Shown here one piece after another: positions 1 through 8,364 of a stretch of DNA of 64,000 bases (positions within the stretch are counted from its first letter, which is position 1; each line of letters starts with the position of its first letter). Made by a program: the position numbers and the translations under genes. The notes below the pieces were generated by a model. The model had not been told where the DNA came from. It was given only the letters and a program-made list of their open reading frames with translations, and did no database searches. The DNA is from Stenotrophomonas terrae (GTDB taxonomy: Bacteria > Pseudomonadota > Gammaproteobacteria > Xanthomonadales > Xanthomonadaceae): contig NZ_LDJJ01000002.1 in NCBI RefSeq assembly GCF_001431465.1, forward strand, positions 48,158-112,157. Direction: 5' to 3'.

Positions 1-1
1 T

Positions 2-73
2 CAAGCACGCGCGCGTATCCAGCGCGCCAACCGTACCAGCAGCGCAGTCGTTGACGAGGAACTGAGCCGATGA
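2..73 (+). CDS. ccmD: Heme exporter protein CcmD, C-terminal fragment
   Basis: Only the last 23 codons lie in the window. They encode an Arg-rich tail (beginning [10 protein letters not shown]) that ends at a TGA overlapping the ccmE ATG as ATGA. CcmD is a small single-span membrane protein that helps release heme-loaded CcmE from the CcmABC transporter. Its cytoplasmic tail is normally basic, as here. The call rests on position directly before ccmE, the overlap and the basic composition; so short a tail has no diagnostic motif. A second frame is open to a stop at 54 but lacks the overlap. Confidence 0.7.
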   Translation, partial: QARARIQRANRTSSAVVDEELSR

Positions 74-537
74 GCCCGACCCAACGCCGCCGCCTGCTGT
101 GGGTATTGCTGGTGGTGCTGGTGGCCGCCGCCGCCGTCGCCCTGGTCAGCACCGCCCTGCAACGCAATATCGCCTACCTGTACACCCCGGCCGAGGTCAA
201 AGCCGGCAAGGTCGCGCCCGATGCCCGCTTCCGGCTCGGCGGCATGGTCGCCAAAGGCTCGTTCAAGCGCGAACCCGGCGCCCTGCTGGCACGCTTCGAG
301 GTCAGCGATGGCGACGCGGTGCTGCCGGTATCCTATGACCGCATCCTGCCGGATCTGTTCCGCGAAGGTCAGGCCGTGGTCGCCACCGGGCGCATGGCCA
401 ACGGCGTGTTCGTTGCCGAGGATGTGCTGGCCAAGCACGACGAGACCTACATGCCCAAGGAGCTGGCCGACAAGATGGGCGTGGCGCACGACAAGCACCA
501 GGTCCCGGCCACCACCCCAACGACGGGAACACCCTGA
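70..537 (+). CDS. ccmE: Periplasmic heme chaperone CcmE
   Basis: CcmE binds heme covalently in the periplasm and hands it to the CcmF/CcmH ligase during cytochrome c maturation. The 155-residue product has a short basic N-terminus, one membrane anchor (about residues 9-28) and a beta-barrel OB-fold domain. The heme-binding motif is intact as KHDETYMP, with the covalent His at residue 123 and the conserved Tyr at 127, near the start of a flexible hydrophilic tail. Length is typical. It overlaps ccmD by 4 bases and abuts ccmF, so expression is coupled along the operon. Confidence 0.97.
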   Translation: MSPTQRRRLLWVLLVVLVAAAAVALVSTALQRNIAYLYTPAEVKAGKVAPDARFRLGGMVAKGSFKREPGALLARFEVSDGDAVLPVSYDRILPDLFREGQAVVATGRMANGVFVAEDVLAKHDETYMPKELADKMGVAHDKHQVPATTPTTGTP

Positions 538-2472
538 GTGCTTGGTGAAATCGGACAGGTACTACTGATACTCGCCCTGCTGGCAGCGCTGCTGCAAAGC
601 GTCCTGCCACTGATCGGCGCCCAGCGCGGCATTCCCGCGCTCACCGCGATCGCACGACCGGCAGCGATGCTGCAGCTGACCATGGTGCTGGCCGCCTTCG
701 TGGTGCTGACCATCGCCTTCGTGCGCCAGGATTTCTCGCTGCGCTACGTCGCCGACAACTCCAACTCGCTGCTGCCGATGATCTACCGCTATTCGGCGGT
801 GTGGGGCGCGCACGAAGGCTCGCTGCTGATGTGGTCGCTGGTGTTGGCGCTATGGACCGCCGCCGTTGCCGAGTTCTCGCGGCAGCTGCCGGCGGAAGTG
901 GTGGCGCGGGTATTGGCGGTAATGGGCATGATCAGCGTTGGCTTCCTCGCCTTCCTGCTGTTCACCTCCAACCCGTTTGCGCGCCTGCTGCCGGCGCCGG
1001 CTGAGGGCCACGACCTCAACCCGCTGCTGCAGGACCCGGGGCTGATCATCCACCCACCGCTGCTGTATCTGGGTTATGTCGGCTTCGCGGTGCCGTTTGC
1101 CTTCGCCATTGCCGCATTGATCGATGGCCGCATTGATGTGCGCTGGCTGCGCTGGACCCGGCCGTGGACCAATGCGGCATGGGGCTTTTTGACCATCGGC
1201 ATCGCCCTGGGCAGCTGGTGGGCCTACTACGAGCTGGGTTGGGGTGGCTGGTGGTTCTGGGACCCGGTGGAGAACGCCAGCTTCATGCCATGGCTGGTGG
1301 GCGCGGCCCTGCTGCACTCGCAAGCGGCCACTGAAAAACGCGGCGTGTTTGTCGGCTGGACCCTGCTGCTGGCCATCGCCGCGTTCGCGCTGTCGCTGCT
1401 GGGCACCTTCCTGGTGCGCTCGGGCGTGCTGACCAGCGTGCATTCGTTTGCCGCCGATCCCTCGCGCGGCCTGTTCATCCTGATTTTCCTGGGCATCGTC
1501 GTCGGCGGCTCGCTGCTGCTGTATGCGCTGCGCGCGCCCGGCATTGGCGGCAACAGCGACGATCCGCGTCGTGCCTTCGCCCTCAACTCGCGCGAAAGCC
1601 TGCTGCTGGTCAACAACCTGCTGCTCAGCTGCGCCTGTGCCATGGTGCTGCTGGGCACCTTGTATCCGCTGCTGGCCGACGCCCTGGATCTGGGCAAAGT
1701 ATCAGTGGGCCCGCCGTATTTCGGCACGCTGTTCCTGGTGTTGATGGCGCCGATGATCGTCTTGCTGCCGTTCGGCCCACTCAGCCGCTGGCAGCGCGAG
1801 CAGGGCCTGCGCACGCTGGCGCTGCTCGCACCCTGGGCCGGGCTGGCGCTGCTGCTGGGCATCATCGGCTGGTGGATGGCGCCGCAGGGCAAGTTCAAGA
1901 CCGCCGTCGGCATCGCCGGTGCCGCATGGGTGGCCGGCGGTACCGGCTATTACCTGTGGACGCGGCTGCGCAAGGGTGGCCGCCTCAATGCCGAGACCTG
2001 GGGCATGCTGATCGCCCACTTCGGCGTTGCCGTGTTCCTGGTCGGCGCCTTGCTGGTGGAGGCGCTGCATGTGCAGCATGAAGTCGCCCTGGCGCCGGGC
2101 AAGAGCGTCGAGGCCGGCGGCTATACGCTGCTGTTCGAGGGCGTGGACGCCACCGACGGACCCAATTACCACTCCGACCGCGGCCACCTGCAGGTGCTGC
2201 GCGGCGACACCTTGATCACCCGCCTGCATCCTGAAAAACGCATGTACGCCAGTGGCGGGCAACCGATGACCGAAGCCGGCATCCATCCCGCCCTGGGTGG
2301 CGATATCTACGTTGCACTGGGAGAATCACTGGGCGACGGCTCGTGGGCCGTGCGCGTACAGATCAAACCTTTTGTCCGCTGGATCTGGCTGGGCGCGGCG
2401 CTGATGGCGCTGGGCGGTTTCATCACCGCCGTCGACCGCCGTTTCCGCCGGATGCCTGAGAAATCGAAATGA
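538..2472 (+). CDS. ccmF: Cytochrome c heme lyase subunit CcmF
   Basis: CcmF is the large polytopic inner-membrane subunit that takes heme from CcmE and attaches it to apocytochrome c. The 644-residue product has many hydrophobic segments and the tryptophan-rich WWD signature, WGGWWFWDPVENASF, at residues 235-249, which faces the periplasm and positions heme. The start is GTG directly after the ccmE stop (TGAGTG), in keeping with translational coupling. The stop overlaps the ccmG ATG as ATGA. Length matches the usual 640-660. Confidence 0.97.
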   Translation: MLGEIGQVLLILALLAALLQSVLPLIGAQRGIPALTAIARPAAMLQLTMVLAAFVVLTIAFVRQDFSLRYVADNSNSLLPMIYRYSAVWGAHEGSLLMWSLVLALWTAAVAEFSRQLPAEVVARVLAVMGMISVGFLAFLLFTSNPFARLLPAPAEGHDLNPLLQDPGLIIHPPLLYLGYVGFAVPFAFAIAALIDGRIDVRWLRWTRPWTNAAWGFLTIGIALGSWWAYYELGWGGWWFWDPVENASFMPWLVGAALLHSQAATEKRGVFVGWTLLLAIAAFALSLLGTFLVRSGVLTSVHSFAADPSRGLFILIFLGIVVGGSLLLYALRAPGIGGNSDDPRRAFALNSRESLLLVNNLLLSCACAMVLLGTLYPLLADALDLGKVSVGPPYFGTLFLVLMAPMIVLLPFGPLSRWQREQGLRTLALLAPWAGLALLLGIIGWWMAPQGKFKTAVGIAGAAWVAGGTGYYLWTRLRKGGRLNAETWGMLIAHFGVAVFLVGALLVEALHVQHEVALAPGKSVEAGGYTLLFEGVDATDGPNYHSDRGHLQVLRGDTLITRLHPEKRMYASGGQPMTEAGIHPALGGDIYVALGESLGDGSWAVRVQIKPFVRWIWLGAALMALGGFITAVDRRFRRMPEKSK

Positions 2473-3089
2473 ATAGTCCCTCACCCAAAGCCCCACATCG
2501 GCTGCCGCCAGTCGCCATCGCCCTGGGCGTGTTGTTCTTCGTCGGCCTGATGGGCCTGATGCTGTATGGCGTCAGCCGCTCCGGCAAACCGGACCGCGAC
2601 AGCCTGCCCTCGGCCCTGCTCAACAAGCCAGCGCCTGCCTTCTCATTGCCGGTGCTGCATGACCCCAGCGTGCATGTCACTGATAAACAACTGCGCGGCG
2701 CGCCCTATCTGCTCAACGTCTGGGGCAGCTGGTGCCCGACCTGCCGCGATGAACACCCCATCCTGACCCGCTTTGCCGAAACCAAGCGCGTGCGCGTGAT
2801 CGGCTACAACTGGAAGGACGAGCCCAGCGAAGCACTGCGCTGGCTTGAACAGCTGGGCAATCCCTACATGGTGGTGCTGGCCGACGAGGATGGCCGCACA
2901 GCGCTGGACTGGGGCATCGCCGCCGCGCCGGAAACCTTCCTGGTTGATGGCAGTGGCATCGTCCGCTGGAAGTACAGCGGCGCCATCACCCAGGAGGTCA
3001 TGGACCAGCAGCTGATCCCGGCGTTGGAAAAAGTCGAAGCCGCAGCTGGCGGTGCGCACGGTGCACCTGACCTTGGAGCCACCCGATGA
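2469..3089 (+). CDS. ccmG: Thiol:disulfide interchange protein CcmG/DsbE
   Basis: CcmG is a membrane-anchored periplasmic thioredoxin-like protein that keeps the CXXCH cysteines of apocytochrome c reduced. The 206-residue product has an N-terminal anchor (about residues 16-36) and a thioredoxin fold with active site WCPTC (W88, C89, C92), the usual DsbE form. A family-typical AAPETFLVDG stretch containing the cis-Pro follows. It overlaps ccmF and ccmH by ATGA at both ends, so it is a mid-operon gene. Confidence 0.96.
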   Translation: MNSPSPKAPHRLPPVAIALGVLFFVGLMGLMLYGVSRSGKPDRDSLPSALLNKPAPAFSLPVLHDPSVHVTDKQLRGAPYLLNVWGSWCPTCRDEHPILTRFAETKRVRVIGYNWKDEPSEALRWLEQLGNPYMVVLADEDGRTALDWGIAAAPETFLVDGSGIVRWKYSGAITQEVMDQQLIPALEKVEAAAGGAHGAPDLGATR

Positions 3090-3538
3090 AAACCTGGGCT
3101 GGCGTGTTGCTATGGCTGTGCCTGGCGTTCACCGCCAGCGCACAACCGGCCGGCGACCCCAGCCCGCTGCACTACCGCGACCGTGCCGAGGAAGTGCGTT
3201 TCCACGCACTGACCGCGGAGCTGCGTTGCGTGCAATGCCAGAACCAGTCGCTGGCCGATTCCAATGCGCAGATCGCCCACGACCTGCGCCGCGAAGTGCT
3301 CAAGCTGATGCAGGAAGGCCGCAGTGACGCACAGATCAAGCAGTTCCTGGTCGAGCGCTACGGCGAGTTCGTGTTGTACCGGCCCCAACTGGAGCCCGGC
3401 ACCGCCCTGCTCTGGTTCGGCCCGGGCCTGCTGTTGCTGGCCGGGGCGGTGCTGTTGATCATGCACGTGCGCCGCCGCGGCCGCGCGGTGCCTGTTGCCA
3501 CCAATGACGATGCCAGTCAGGAAGAACGCGAATGGTGA
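3086..3538 (+). CDS. ccmH: Cytochrome c maturation protein CcmH
   Basis: CcmH is a membrane-bound thioredox protein of the heme-ligation complex that acts on apocytochrome c cysteines. The 150-residue product has a cleavable-looking signal peptide ending near TASAQ, the invariant LRCVQCQN motif (C48 and C51) in the periplasmic three-helix domain, and a C-terminal membrane helix (about residues 107-127) with a basic cytoplasmic tail. It corresponds to the N-terminal half of E. coli CcmH; the TPR half is the separate next gene, ccmI, which overlaps it by 7 bases. Confidence 0.95.
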   Translation: MKTWAGVLLWLCLAFTASAQPAGDPSPLHYRDRAEEVRFHALTAELRCVQCQNQSLADSNAQIAHDLRREVLKLMQEGRSDAQIKQFLVERYGEFVLYRPQLEPGTALLWFGPGLLLLAGAVLLIMHVRRRGRAVPVATNDDASQEEREW

Positions 3539-4554
3539 ATGCTGGATTCCTGGCAGGTGCGGGACTGCTGGCCGTGCTTGCCACCGGCATCACCTTGTGG
3601 CCGCTGTGGCGCGCCGGCAAGCGACGCATCTGGGGCAGCCTGGTTGCGCTGGCGCTGGTCGCCACGCTGGGCCTGTACCAGTGGCTGGGCACACCGGCAG
3701 CCCTGCAGCCGCACGCTGAAGCCGCCGCGGCACCGCAGACCATCGAAGAAGGCATCAGCCAGTTGCAGGCAGCCTTGCAGCAGAACCCCGAGCGCGTCGA
3801 CGGCTGGGTACTGCTGGCACGCTCGCAGCTGGAGATCGGCAAGGTTGCCGACGCCGCCGCCTCCTATCAGCGCGCCGCGCAGCTGGCACCGGATGAGCCG
3901 ACGCTGCTGATTGAAGCTGCACAGACCCGCGCCCAGGCCGACCCCAAGCTGCTGTTCGACGCCACCGCACAGCAGTGGCTTGCCCATGCGCGGCAGATCG
4001 CGCCGGACAACGAACGCGCGATCTGGCTGACCGGCATCGTGCAACGCCAGCAAGGCCAGAACGAACAGGCCGCACAGACCTGGGAAAGCCTGCTGTCGCG
4101 GCTGGAGCCCGCTGCCGCCAGCGCATTGCAGGAACAGATCGACATCGCCCGTGGCAAGACCCCGAGCACCGCCCACGGCGCCAACGCGGCAAGCACGCCT
4201 GCCAGTGGCGCCGGCAACAGCCTCACCGTAACCGTAAGCCTGGCGCCGGCGCTGGCCGCCCGCGCCGCCTCCGGCAAGGACACCGTGTTCGTCATCGCCC
4301 GCATCCCCGGTGGTCCGCCGATGCCGGTGGCAGTCGAACGCCACCCGGCGCAAAGCGAGCCGCTGACGGTCACCCTGGACGATGCCGACAGCCCGATGCC
4401 GACACAGAAACTGTCAGCCCTGCAGGAAGTGGAAGTCTTCGCCCGCCTCTCCGCCAGTGGCACCGCGATGCGCGGCGAAGGCGACGTCGAATCGGCACCG
4501 ATCAAGATCAAGCTGCCTGCCGACAAGCCCTTGACGATCACCCTGGGTCAATAA
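3532..4554 (+). CDS. ccmI: Cytochrome c biogenesis protein CcmI (TPR)
   Basis: CcmI binds the C-terminus of apocytochrome c and delivers it to the heme lyase. The 340-residue product has two N-terminal membrane helices, then TPR repeats (about residues 70-200; for example the segment starting NPERVDGWVLLARSQ) and a C-terminal periplasmic domain with TVSLAPALAARA and GPPMPVAVER, as in the CcmH-C/CycH family. It is the last gene of the visible operon; the next gene lies about 450 bases downstream, past two REP pairs. Confidence 0.92.
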   Translation: MVNAGFLAGAGLLAVLATGITLWPLWRAGKRRIWGSLVALALVATLGLYQWLGTPAALQPHAEAAAAPQTIEEGISQLQAALQQNPERVDGWVLLARSQLEIGKVADAAASYQRAAQLAPDEPTLLIEAAQTRAQADPKLLFDATAQQWLAHARQIAPDNERAIWLTGIVQRQQGQNEQAAQTWESLLSRLEPAAASALQEQIDIARGKTPSTAHGANAASTPASGAGNSLTVTVSLAPALAARAASGKDTVFVIARIPGGPPMPVAVERHPAQSEPLTVTLDDADSPMPTQKLSALQEVEVFARLSASGTAMRGEGDVESAPIKIKLPADKPLTITLGQ

Positions 4555-4587
4555 AGCCCGGTAGCCAGCTTCGCGGGAGCGGCGTTT

Positions 4588-4685
4588 GTAGGAGCGGCAT
4601 AAGCCGCGAAGCTGGCCATGCTGAAGCGCACGGCACCCGTGCCACCTGACTGGCGCACCTGCTTCGCGGCTTACGCCGCTCCTAC
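4588..4685. repeat. REP-type inverted pair
   Basis: Two 25-base copies of GTAGGAGCGGC-(N)-GCCGCGAAGC face each other (4588-4612 and 4661-4685, the second as GCTTCGCGGC-TTAC-GCCGCTCCTAC). Each copy has its own short palindrome, GCGGC/GCCGC, and the pair can fold into a long hairpin. The same unit recurs near 4.8, 7.1, 7.3, 50.1 and 60.5 kb, always between genes. This is the layout of bacterial REP doublets. Together with the next pair it fills most of the gene-free stretch 4555-5007. Confidence 0.85.
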
Positions 4686-4791
4686 AAAAGCTGGGCCTCG
4701 CCCTGCGCGATATCGCCGTGCCCCGTAGCCCGGGTAAGCGCAGCGCACCCGGGGAACTCGACGCCACAGACAACGCCCCGCAGGCAGCGTT

Positions 4792-4888
4792 GTGGGAGCG
4801 GCATAAGCCGCGAAGCTAACCATGCTGAAGCCCACGGCACAGTGCCACCTGACTGGCCCTCTTGCTTCGCGGCTCACGCCGCCCCCAC
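4792..4888. repeat. REP-type inverted pair
   Basis: This is a second facing pair of the same 25-base REP unit, here beginning GTGGGAGCGGC (4792-4816 and 4864-4888), in the ccmI-metX intergenic region. The loop sequences of the two pairs also resemble each other: both contain a CATGCTGAAGC...GCCACCTGACTGG stretch, which suggests the whole doublet was copied rather than two solo units. It lies about 120 bases upstream of the metX start. Confidence 0.83.
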
Positions 4889-4947
4889 AAAAAACTGGGG
4901 CCCGTCCCACGCGATATGGCCACAGCATCGCCCCGAGGAAATACCCA

Positions 4948-4966
4948 GATAACCAGCGGTTATCAT
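4948..4966 (+). promoter_or_regulatory. Candidate operator palindrome and -10 box for metX-like gene
   Basis: A perfect inverted repeat GATAACC-AGC-GGTTATC (4948-4964) lies 43 bases before the metX-like ATG. Its right arm overlaps a good sigma70 -10 hexamer, TATCAT (4961-4966). No convincing -35 is visible at the right spacing. A repressor bound here would cover the promoter. Which protein might bind is unknown; no known met-operator consensus was recognised. Confidence 0.4.
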
Positions 4967-5007
4967 CCATGCGACGATGCGTCCGGCATCCCCGCTAAAA
5001 TTGGCAG

Positions 5008-6132
5008 ATGACTGAATTCATTCCCGAGGGCAGCCGTTTCCACGCGCTGTCGTCCCCGTTCCCGATGAAGCGCGGCGGCAGCCTGATCGGCGCCCGCGTC
5101 GCCTACGAAACCTGGGGCACGCTGGCAGCGGACGCCAGCAACGCCATCCTGATCGTCACTGGCCTGTCGCCGGATGCGCACGCCGCCAGCAACGCCGACA
5201 ATCCCGCCACGGGCTGGTGGGAACCCATGCTCGGCCCTGGCAAACCGATCGATACCGACCGTTGGTTCGTCATCTGCGTCAATTCGCTGGGCAGCTGCAA
5301 GGGCTCCACCGGGCCGGCCTCGCTGGACCTCGCCACCGGCAAGACCTACCGGCTGTCCTTCCCCGAGTTGTCGATCGAAGACGTGGCCAACGCCGCCGCC
5401 GAAGTCGTGCACGCACTGGGCATCAAACAGCTGGCCTGCCTGATCGGCAACTCGATGGGCGGCATGACCGCGCTGGCCGTGCTGCTGCAGCACCCCGGCA
5501 TCGCCCGTACCCATATCAATATTTCCGGCAGTGCCCGCGCCCTGCCGTTCTCCATCGCCATCCGCTCCCTGCAGCGCGAAGCCATCCGCCTGGATCCGGC
5601 CTGGAACAACGGCGACTACGATGAACTGCGCTACCCGGAATCGGGCATGCGCATGGCACGCAAGCTCGGCGTCATCACCTATCGCTCGGCGCTGGAGTGG
5701 GATGGCCGCTTCGGCCGTGTAAGGCTGGACTCGGACCAGACCGACGAAGACCCGTTCGGCCTCGAGTTCCAGGTGGAAAGCTATCTGGAAGGGCACGCAC
5801 GCCGTTTCGTCCGCCGCTTCGATCCCAACTGCTATCTCTATCTGGGCCGTTCCATGGATTGGTTCGATCTGGCCGAATACGCAAACGGCGATGTGCTGGC
5901 GGGCCTGGCCAGGATCCGCGTCGAACGCGCGCTCGCCATCGGCGCCAATACCGACATCCTGTTCCCGGTGGAACAGCAGCAGCAGATCGCCGATGGCCTG
6001 CGCGCAGGCGGTGCCGACACCCAGTTCATCGGCATGGATTCGCCGCAGGGCCATGACGCCTTCCTGGTCGATTACGACCGCTTCGGCCCCGCTGTAGCGC
6101 AGTTCCTGCAGACACTACCGACAGCCGCATAA
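5008..6132 (+). CDS. MetX-family homoserine/serine O-acyltransferase
   Basis: This is an alpha/beta-hydrolase-fold acyltransferase of the MetX family, which activates homoserine (methionine synthesis) or serine (cysteine synthesis) with acetyl- or succinyl-CoA. The 374-residue product has the nucleophile elbow GNSMGG (S149), the acid in NTDILFP (D316) and the His in SPQGHD (H349), so the triad is intact. Classical homoserine acetyltransferases usually have GGSMGG; the Asn variant and the taxonomic setting fit members shown to be L-serine or homoserine succinyltransferases in Xanthomonadales. Substrate and acyl donor cannot be fixed from sequence alone. ATG 5008 is preceded by a poor ribosome-binding site. 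Confidence 0.9.
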   Translation: MTEFIPEGSRFHALSSPFPMKRGGSLIGARVAYETWGTLAADASNAILIVTGLSPDAHAASNADNPATGWWEPMLGPGKPIDTDRWFVICVNSLGSCKGSTGPASLDLATGKTYRLSFPELSIEDVANAAAEVVHALGIKQLACLIGNSMGGMTALAVLLQHPGIARTHINISGSARALPFSIAIRSLQREAIRLDPAWNNGDYDELRYPESGMRMARKLGVITYRSALEWDGRFGRVRLDSDQTDEDPFGLEFQVESYLEGHARRFVRRFDPNCYLYLGRSMDWFDLAEYANGDVLAGLARIRVERALAIGANTDILFPVEQQQQIADGLRAGGADTQFIGMDSPQGHDAFLVDYDRFGPAVAQFLQTLPTAA

Positions 6133-6224
6133 ACCGCGCGCCGACAACCGATACCGGCGCCCGCCAATGGGCACCGGTATTGGCCGTGCCCCACGCTGGA
6201 ACCTCCGACAACCGGAGGCCAGCC

Positions 6225-7061
6225 ATGATGCGCCTACTCCTGCTTCTGTTGTGTTGCCTGGGCAGCGTGCTCGGCCACGCACATGCCGCTCCGCCGCCAT
6301 TGATGCTGGCCGGCACATGGCAGGACGGCCCGGATGTATCACTCTATCTGGTCAGCGAAAAACTCGATGGCGTGCGCGCCCGCTGGGATGGGCAGGCGCT
6401 GTGGACACGCGCCGGCCACCGCATCGCCGCACCTGTCTGGTTCACGCAAGGCTGGCCCGGTCAGGCAATGGACGGTGAACTATGGATGGCACGCGGCCAG
6501 TTCGAAGCGACCAGCGCGTTGATCCGCAGCAGCCCCGGCGACGAGGCGCAATGGCGCAGGCTCCGCTTCATGACCTTCGACCTGCCCGATGCCGCCGGAG
6601 GTTTTGCTGACCGTCATGCGCAACTGAAGCGGATGATCGCCGCACAGCGCAGCCCTCACCTGCTGGCCATAGAACAACAGCGTCTGCCTGACAGCGAAGG
6701 CCTGCACCGGCAGCTGCGCGCCGTGGTCGCGGCAGGTGCGGAAGGCCTGATGCTGCACCACCAGGACAACCCGTACAGCGACGGCCGCAGCCCCCGACTA
6801 CTCAAACTCAAGCTTTACGACGACGCCGAAGCCCGGGTGATCGGCTACGCCCCCGGCAAAGGCAAATACAGCGGCATGGTCGGTGCGCTGCTGATGCGCA
6901 GCGATAGCGGCGCACAATTCCGCATAGGCAGCGGCCTGAGCGACGCACAACGCATTGATCCACCGGCCATCGGCAGCCAGGTCACCTATCGATACAACGG
7001 CCTGACCGTACACGGCCTGCCACGCTTTCCGCGCTTCCTGCGCGTGCGCGACGAACCCTGA
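6225..7061 (+). CDS. Exported minimal ATP-dependent DNA ligase (LigE type)
   Basis: This is an ATP-dependent DNA ligase made of only a nucleotidyltransferase and an OB domain. The adenylation motif is SEKLDGVRARWDG, with the AMP-accepting Lys at residue 46. Later come MDGELW and, near the end of the adenylation domain, LKLKLYDDAEARVIGY. A good Shine-Dalgarno (GGAGG, 6214-6218) sets the start at 6225, which exposes a clear signal peptide (about residues 1-22, ending HAHAA). The 278-residue length and predicted export match LigE proteins, thought to seal DNA in the periplasm during uptake. It stands alone between an acyltransferase gene and REP pairs. Confidence 0.9.
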   Translation: MMRLLLLLLCCLGSVLGHAHAAPPPLMLAGTWQDGPDVSLYLVSEKLDGVRARWDGQALWTRAGHRIAAPVWFTQGWPGQAMDGELWMARGQFEATSALIRSSPGDEAQWRRLRFMTFDLPDAAGGFADRHAQLKRMIAAQRSPHLLAIEQQRLPDSEGLHRQLRAVVAAGAEGLMLHHQDNPYSDGRSPRLLKLKLYDDAEARVIGYAPGKGKYSGMVGALLMRSDSGAQFRIGSGLSDAQRIDPPAIGSQVTYRYNGLTVHGLPRFPRFLRVRDEP

Positions 7062-7122
7062 GCAGCCCTCGACTGCTTGTTGAAGCAGCCGCAAAGAACT
7101 GCAGCGGGATAGGCCAGGAGCT

Positions 7123-7218
7123 GTAGGAGCGGCATAAGCCGCGAAGCAAATACACCATCGGCTTCACAGATGCCTAGATCTTCAGCACCACCAGCTTCGC
7201 GGCTTATGCCGCTCCCAC
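7123..7218. repeat. REP-type inverted pair
   Basis: Facing copies of the 25-base REP unit (7123-7147 and 7194-7218) lie just after the ligase gene. The loop carries CACCATCGGCTTCACAGATG, which is similar to the loop of the next pair. The gene-free stretch 7062-7567 consists mostly of this pair and the following one; nothing else is evident in it. Confidence 0.83.
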
Positions 7219-7307
7219 AAAAAAAACCTGCTTGCCTGCGGCTGAATATTGCGCGTACGGCTCGGGTAGGAACGGTCTGGTGGATGATGCGGTTCAACCG
7301 GGCTTTT

Positions 7308-7403
7308 GTGGGAGCGGCATAAGCCGCGAAGCAACTGCACCATCAGATCCAGAGATGCCCAGGTCTTCAGCGCCATCAGCTTCGCGGCTTACGCCGCTCC
7401 TAC
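7308..7403. repeat. REP-type inverted pair
   Basis: Facing copies of the REP unit (7308-7332 and 7379-7403) lie 90 bases after the previous pair, making a cluster of four units. A hairpin this strong upstream of the cold-shock/DUF1294 gene could stop read-through from the ligase, but there is no clear U-run after it. Confidence 0.83.
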
Positions 7404-7567
7404 AAGTGCACCGCGCCCAGCCGGGGATGTTTGGAGAGCCCCGCGAGATTGAAGCATCTGTCGCTACACATGCCGCGCGACGGCGACCCGAGCAGCTATG
7501 CACGCCTGGCACTTCCAACCTCCCCACATTTACGTTGCAATGGCGCCAACGAACAGGGTGGAATCCG

Positions 7568-8173
7568 ATGCGCTACCAAGGCAGGCTGCAGGACTGGAAC
7601 GATGACAAGGGCTACGGTTTTGTCCTGCCCAATGGTGGTGGCGAGCGGGCCTTTGTCCATATCAAAGCCTTTGAGCAACGCTCGCAGCGGCCCAGCAACG
7701 GCATGCTGATCAATTACCAATTGCGCACCGATGAGCGCGGCCGCCTCAACGCCATCGCGGTACGCTCGGCCACCGCCAGCAAGGCCGCCGTTGCACCGAA
7801 ACGCGCTGCAGCCACTGCGCGCCTGCCGCATGTCAGCCTGGGCGTAGGCGCCCTGCTTGGCCTGTCCGGGCTATGGATCGTAAAGCTGGTTCCGGACTGG
7901 ACGCTGTTTGCCGTGCTCGGCATGAGTGTCGTCGCGCTGGGCTTCTACCTGCACGACAAAGGCGCAGCAGCGCGTGGGGAACAGCGGGTGCCGGAAAACA
8001 CCTTGCACCTGCTCTCCCTGCTCGGCGGCTGGCCCGGTGCGCTGATCGGCCAAGGGTTGTTCCGGCACAAGACCAGCAAGCAGAGCTTCCAGTTCATGTT
8101 CTGGTTGACGGTAGCACTCAACATCGGCGCGATCGTGTTGATCGCCAGTGGCAAGATAGCCCTGCCGCAATAG
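7568..8173 (+). CDS. Cold-shock domain fused to DUF1294 membrane domain
   Basis: The 201-residue product joins an N-terminal cold-shock-type nucleic-acid-binding domain (about residues 1-65; GRLQDWNDDKGYGFV and RAFVHIKAF match the RNP1- and RNP2-type motifs) to a C-terminal DUF1294 membrane domain with about four helices (about residues 85-201; GGWPGALIGQGLFRHKTSK is the family signature). This architecture is widespread in proteobacteria but its role is unknown; it could place an RNA-binding module at the membrane. ATG 7568 follows a purine-rich site (AGGGTGGA). It is monocistronic, with 190 unremarkable bases before the next gene. Confidence 0.88.
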   Translation: MRYQGRLQDWNDDKGYGFVLPNGGGERAFVHIKAFEQRSQRPSNGMLINYQLRTDERGRLNAIAVRSATASKAAVAPKRAAATARLPHVSLGVGALLGLSGLWIVKLVPDWTLFAVLGMSVVALGFYLHDKGAAARGEQRVPENTLHLLSLLGGWPGALIGQGLFRHKTSKQSFQFMFWLTVALNIGAIVLIASGKIALPQ

Positions 8174-8364
8174 CGCGGGCCTCATCGCTCGCACGGGAAC
8201 CAGGCCCAGCGGAACCCGGAACGGCCAGCAGCATCAGTTGGCCCTGTTTCATCCGCCAACAAGCCGACAGGAATAGCCCTGCTTTCAAGCAGCGGGCAGG
8301 CCGCACACATCCATTCCGGTACCGCTGGATTATCATTCGGCCTCCGATATTCCAGCACGGCATC

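Noticed and set aside
4555..5007. Riboswitch upstream of the metX-like gene
   Set aside because: The stretch is accounted for by two REP pairs and a short operator-like palindrome; no SAM-riboswitch core was recognised.
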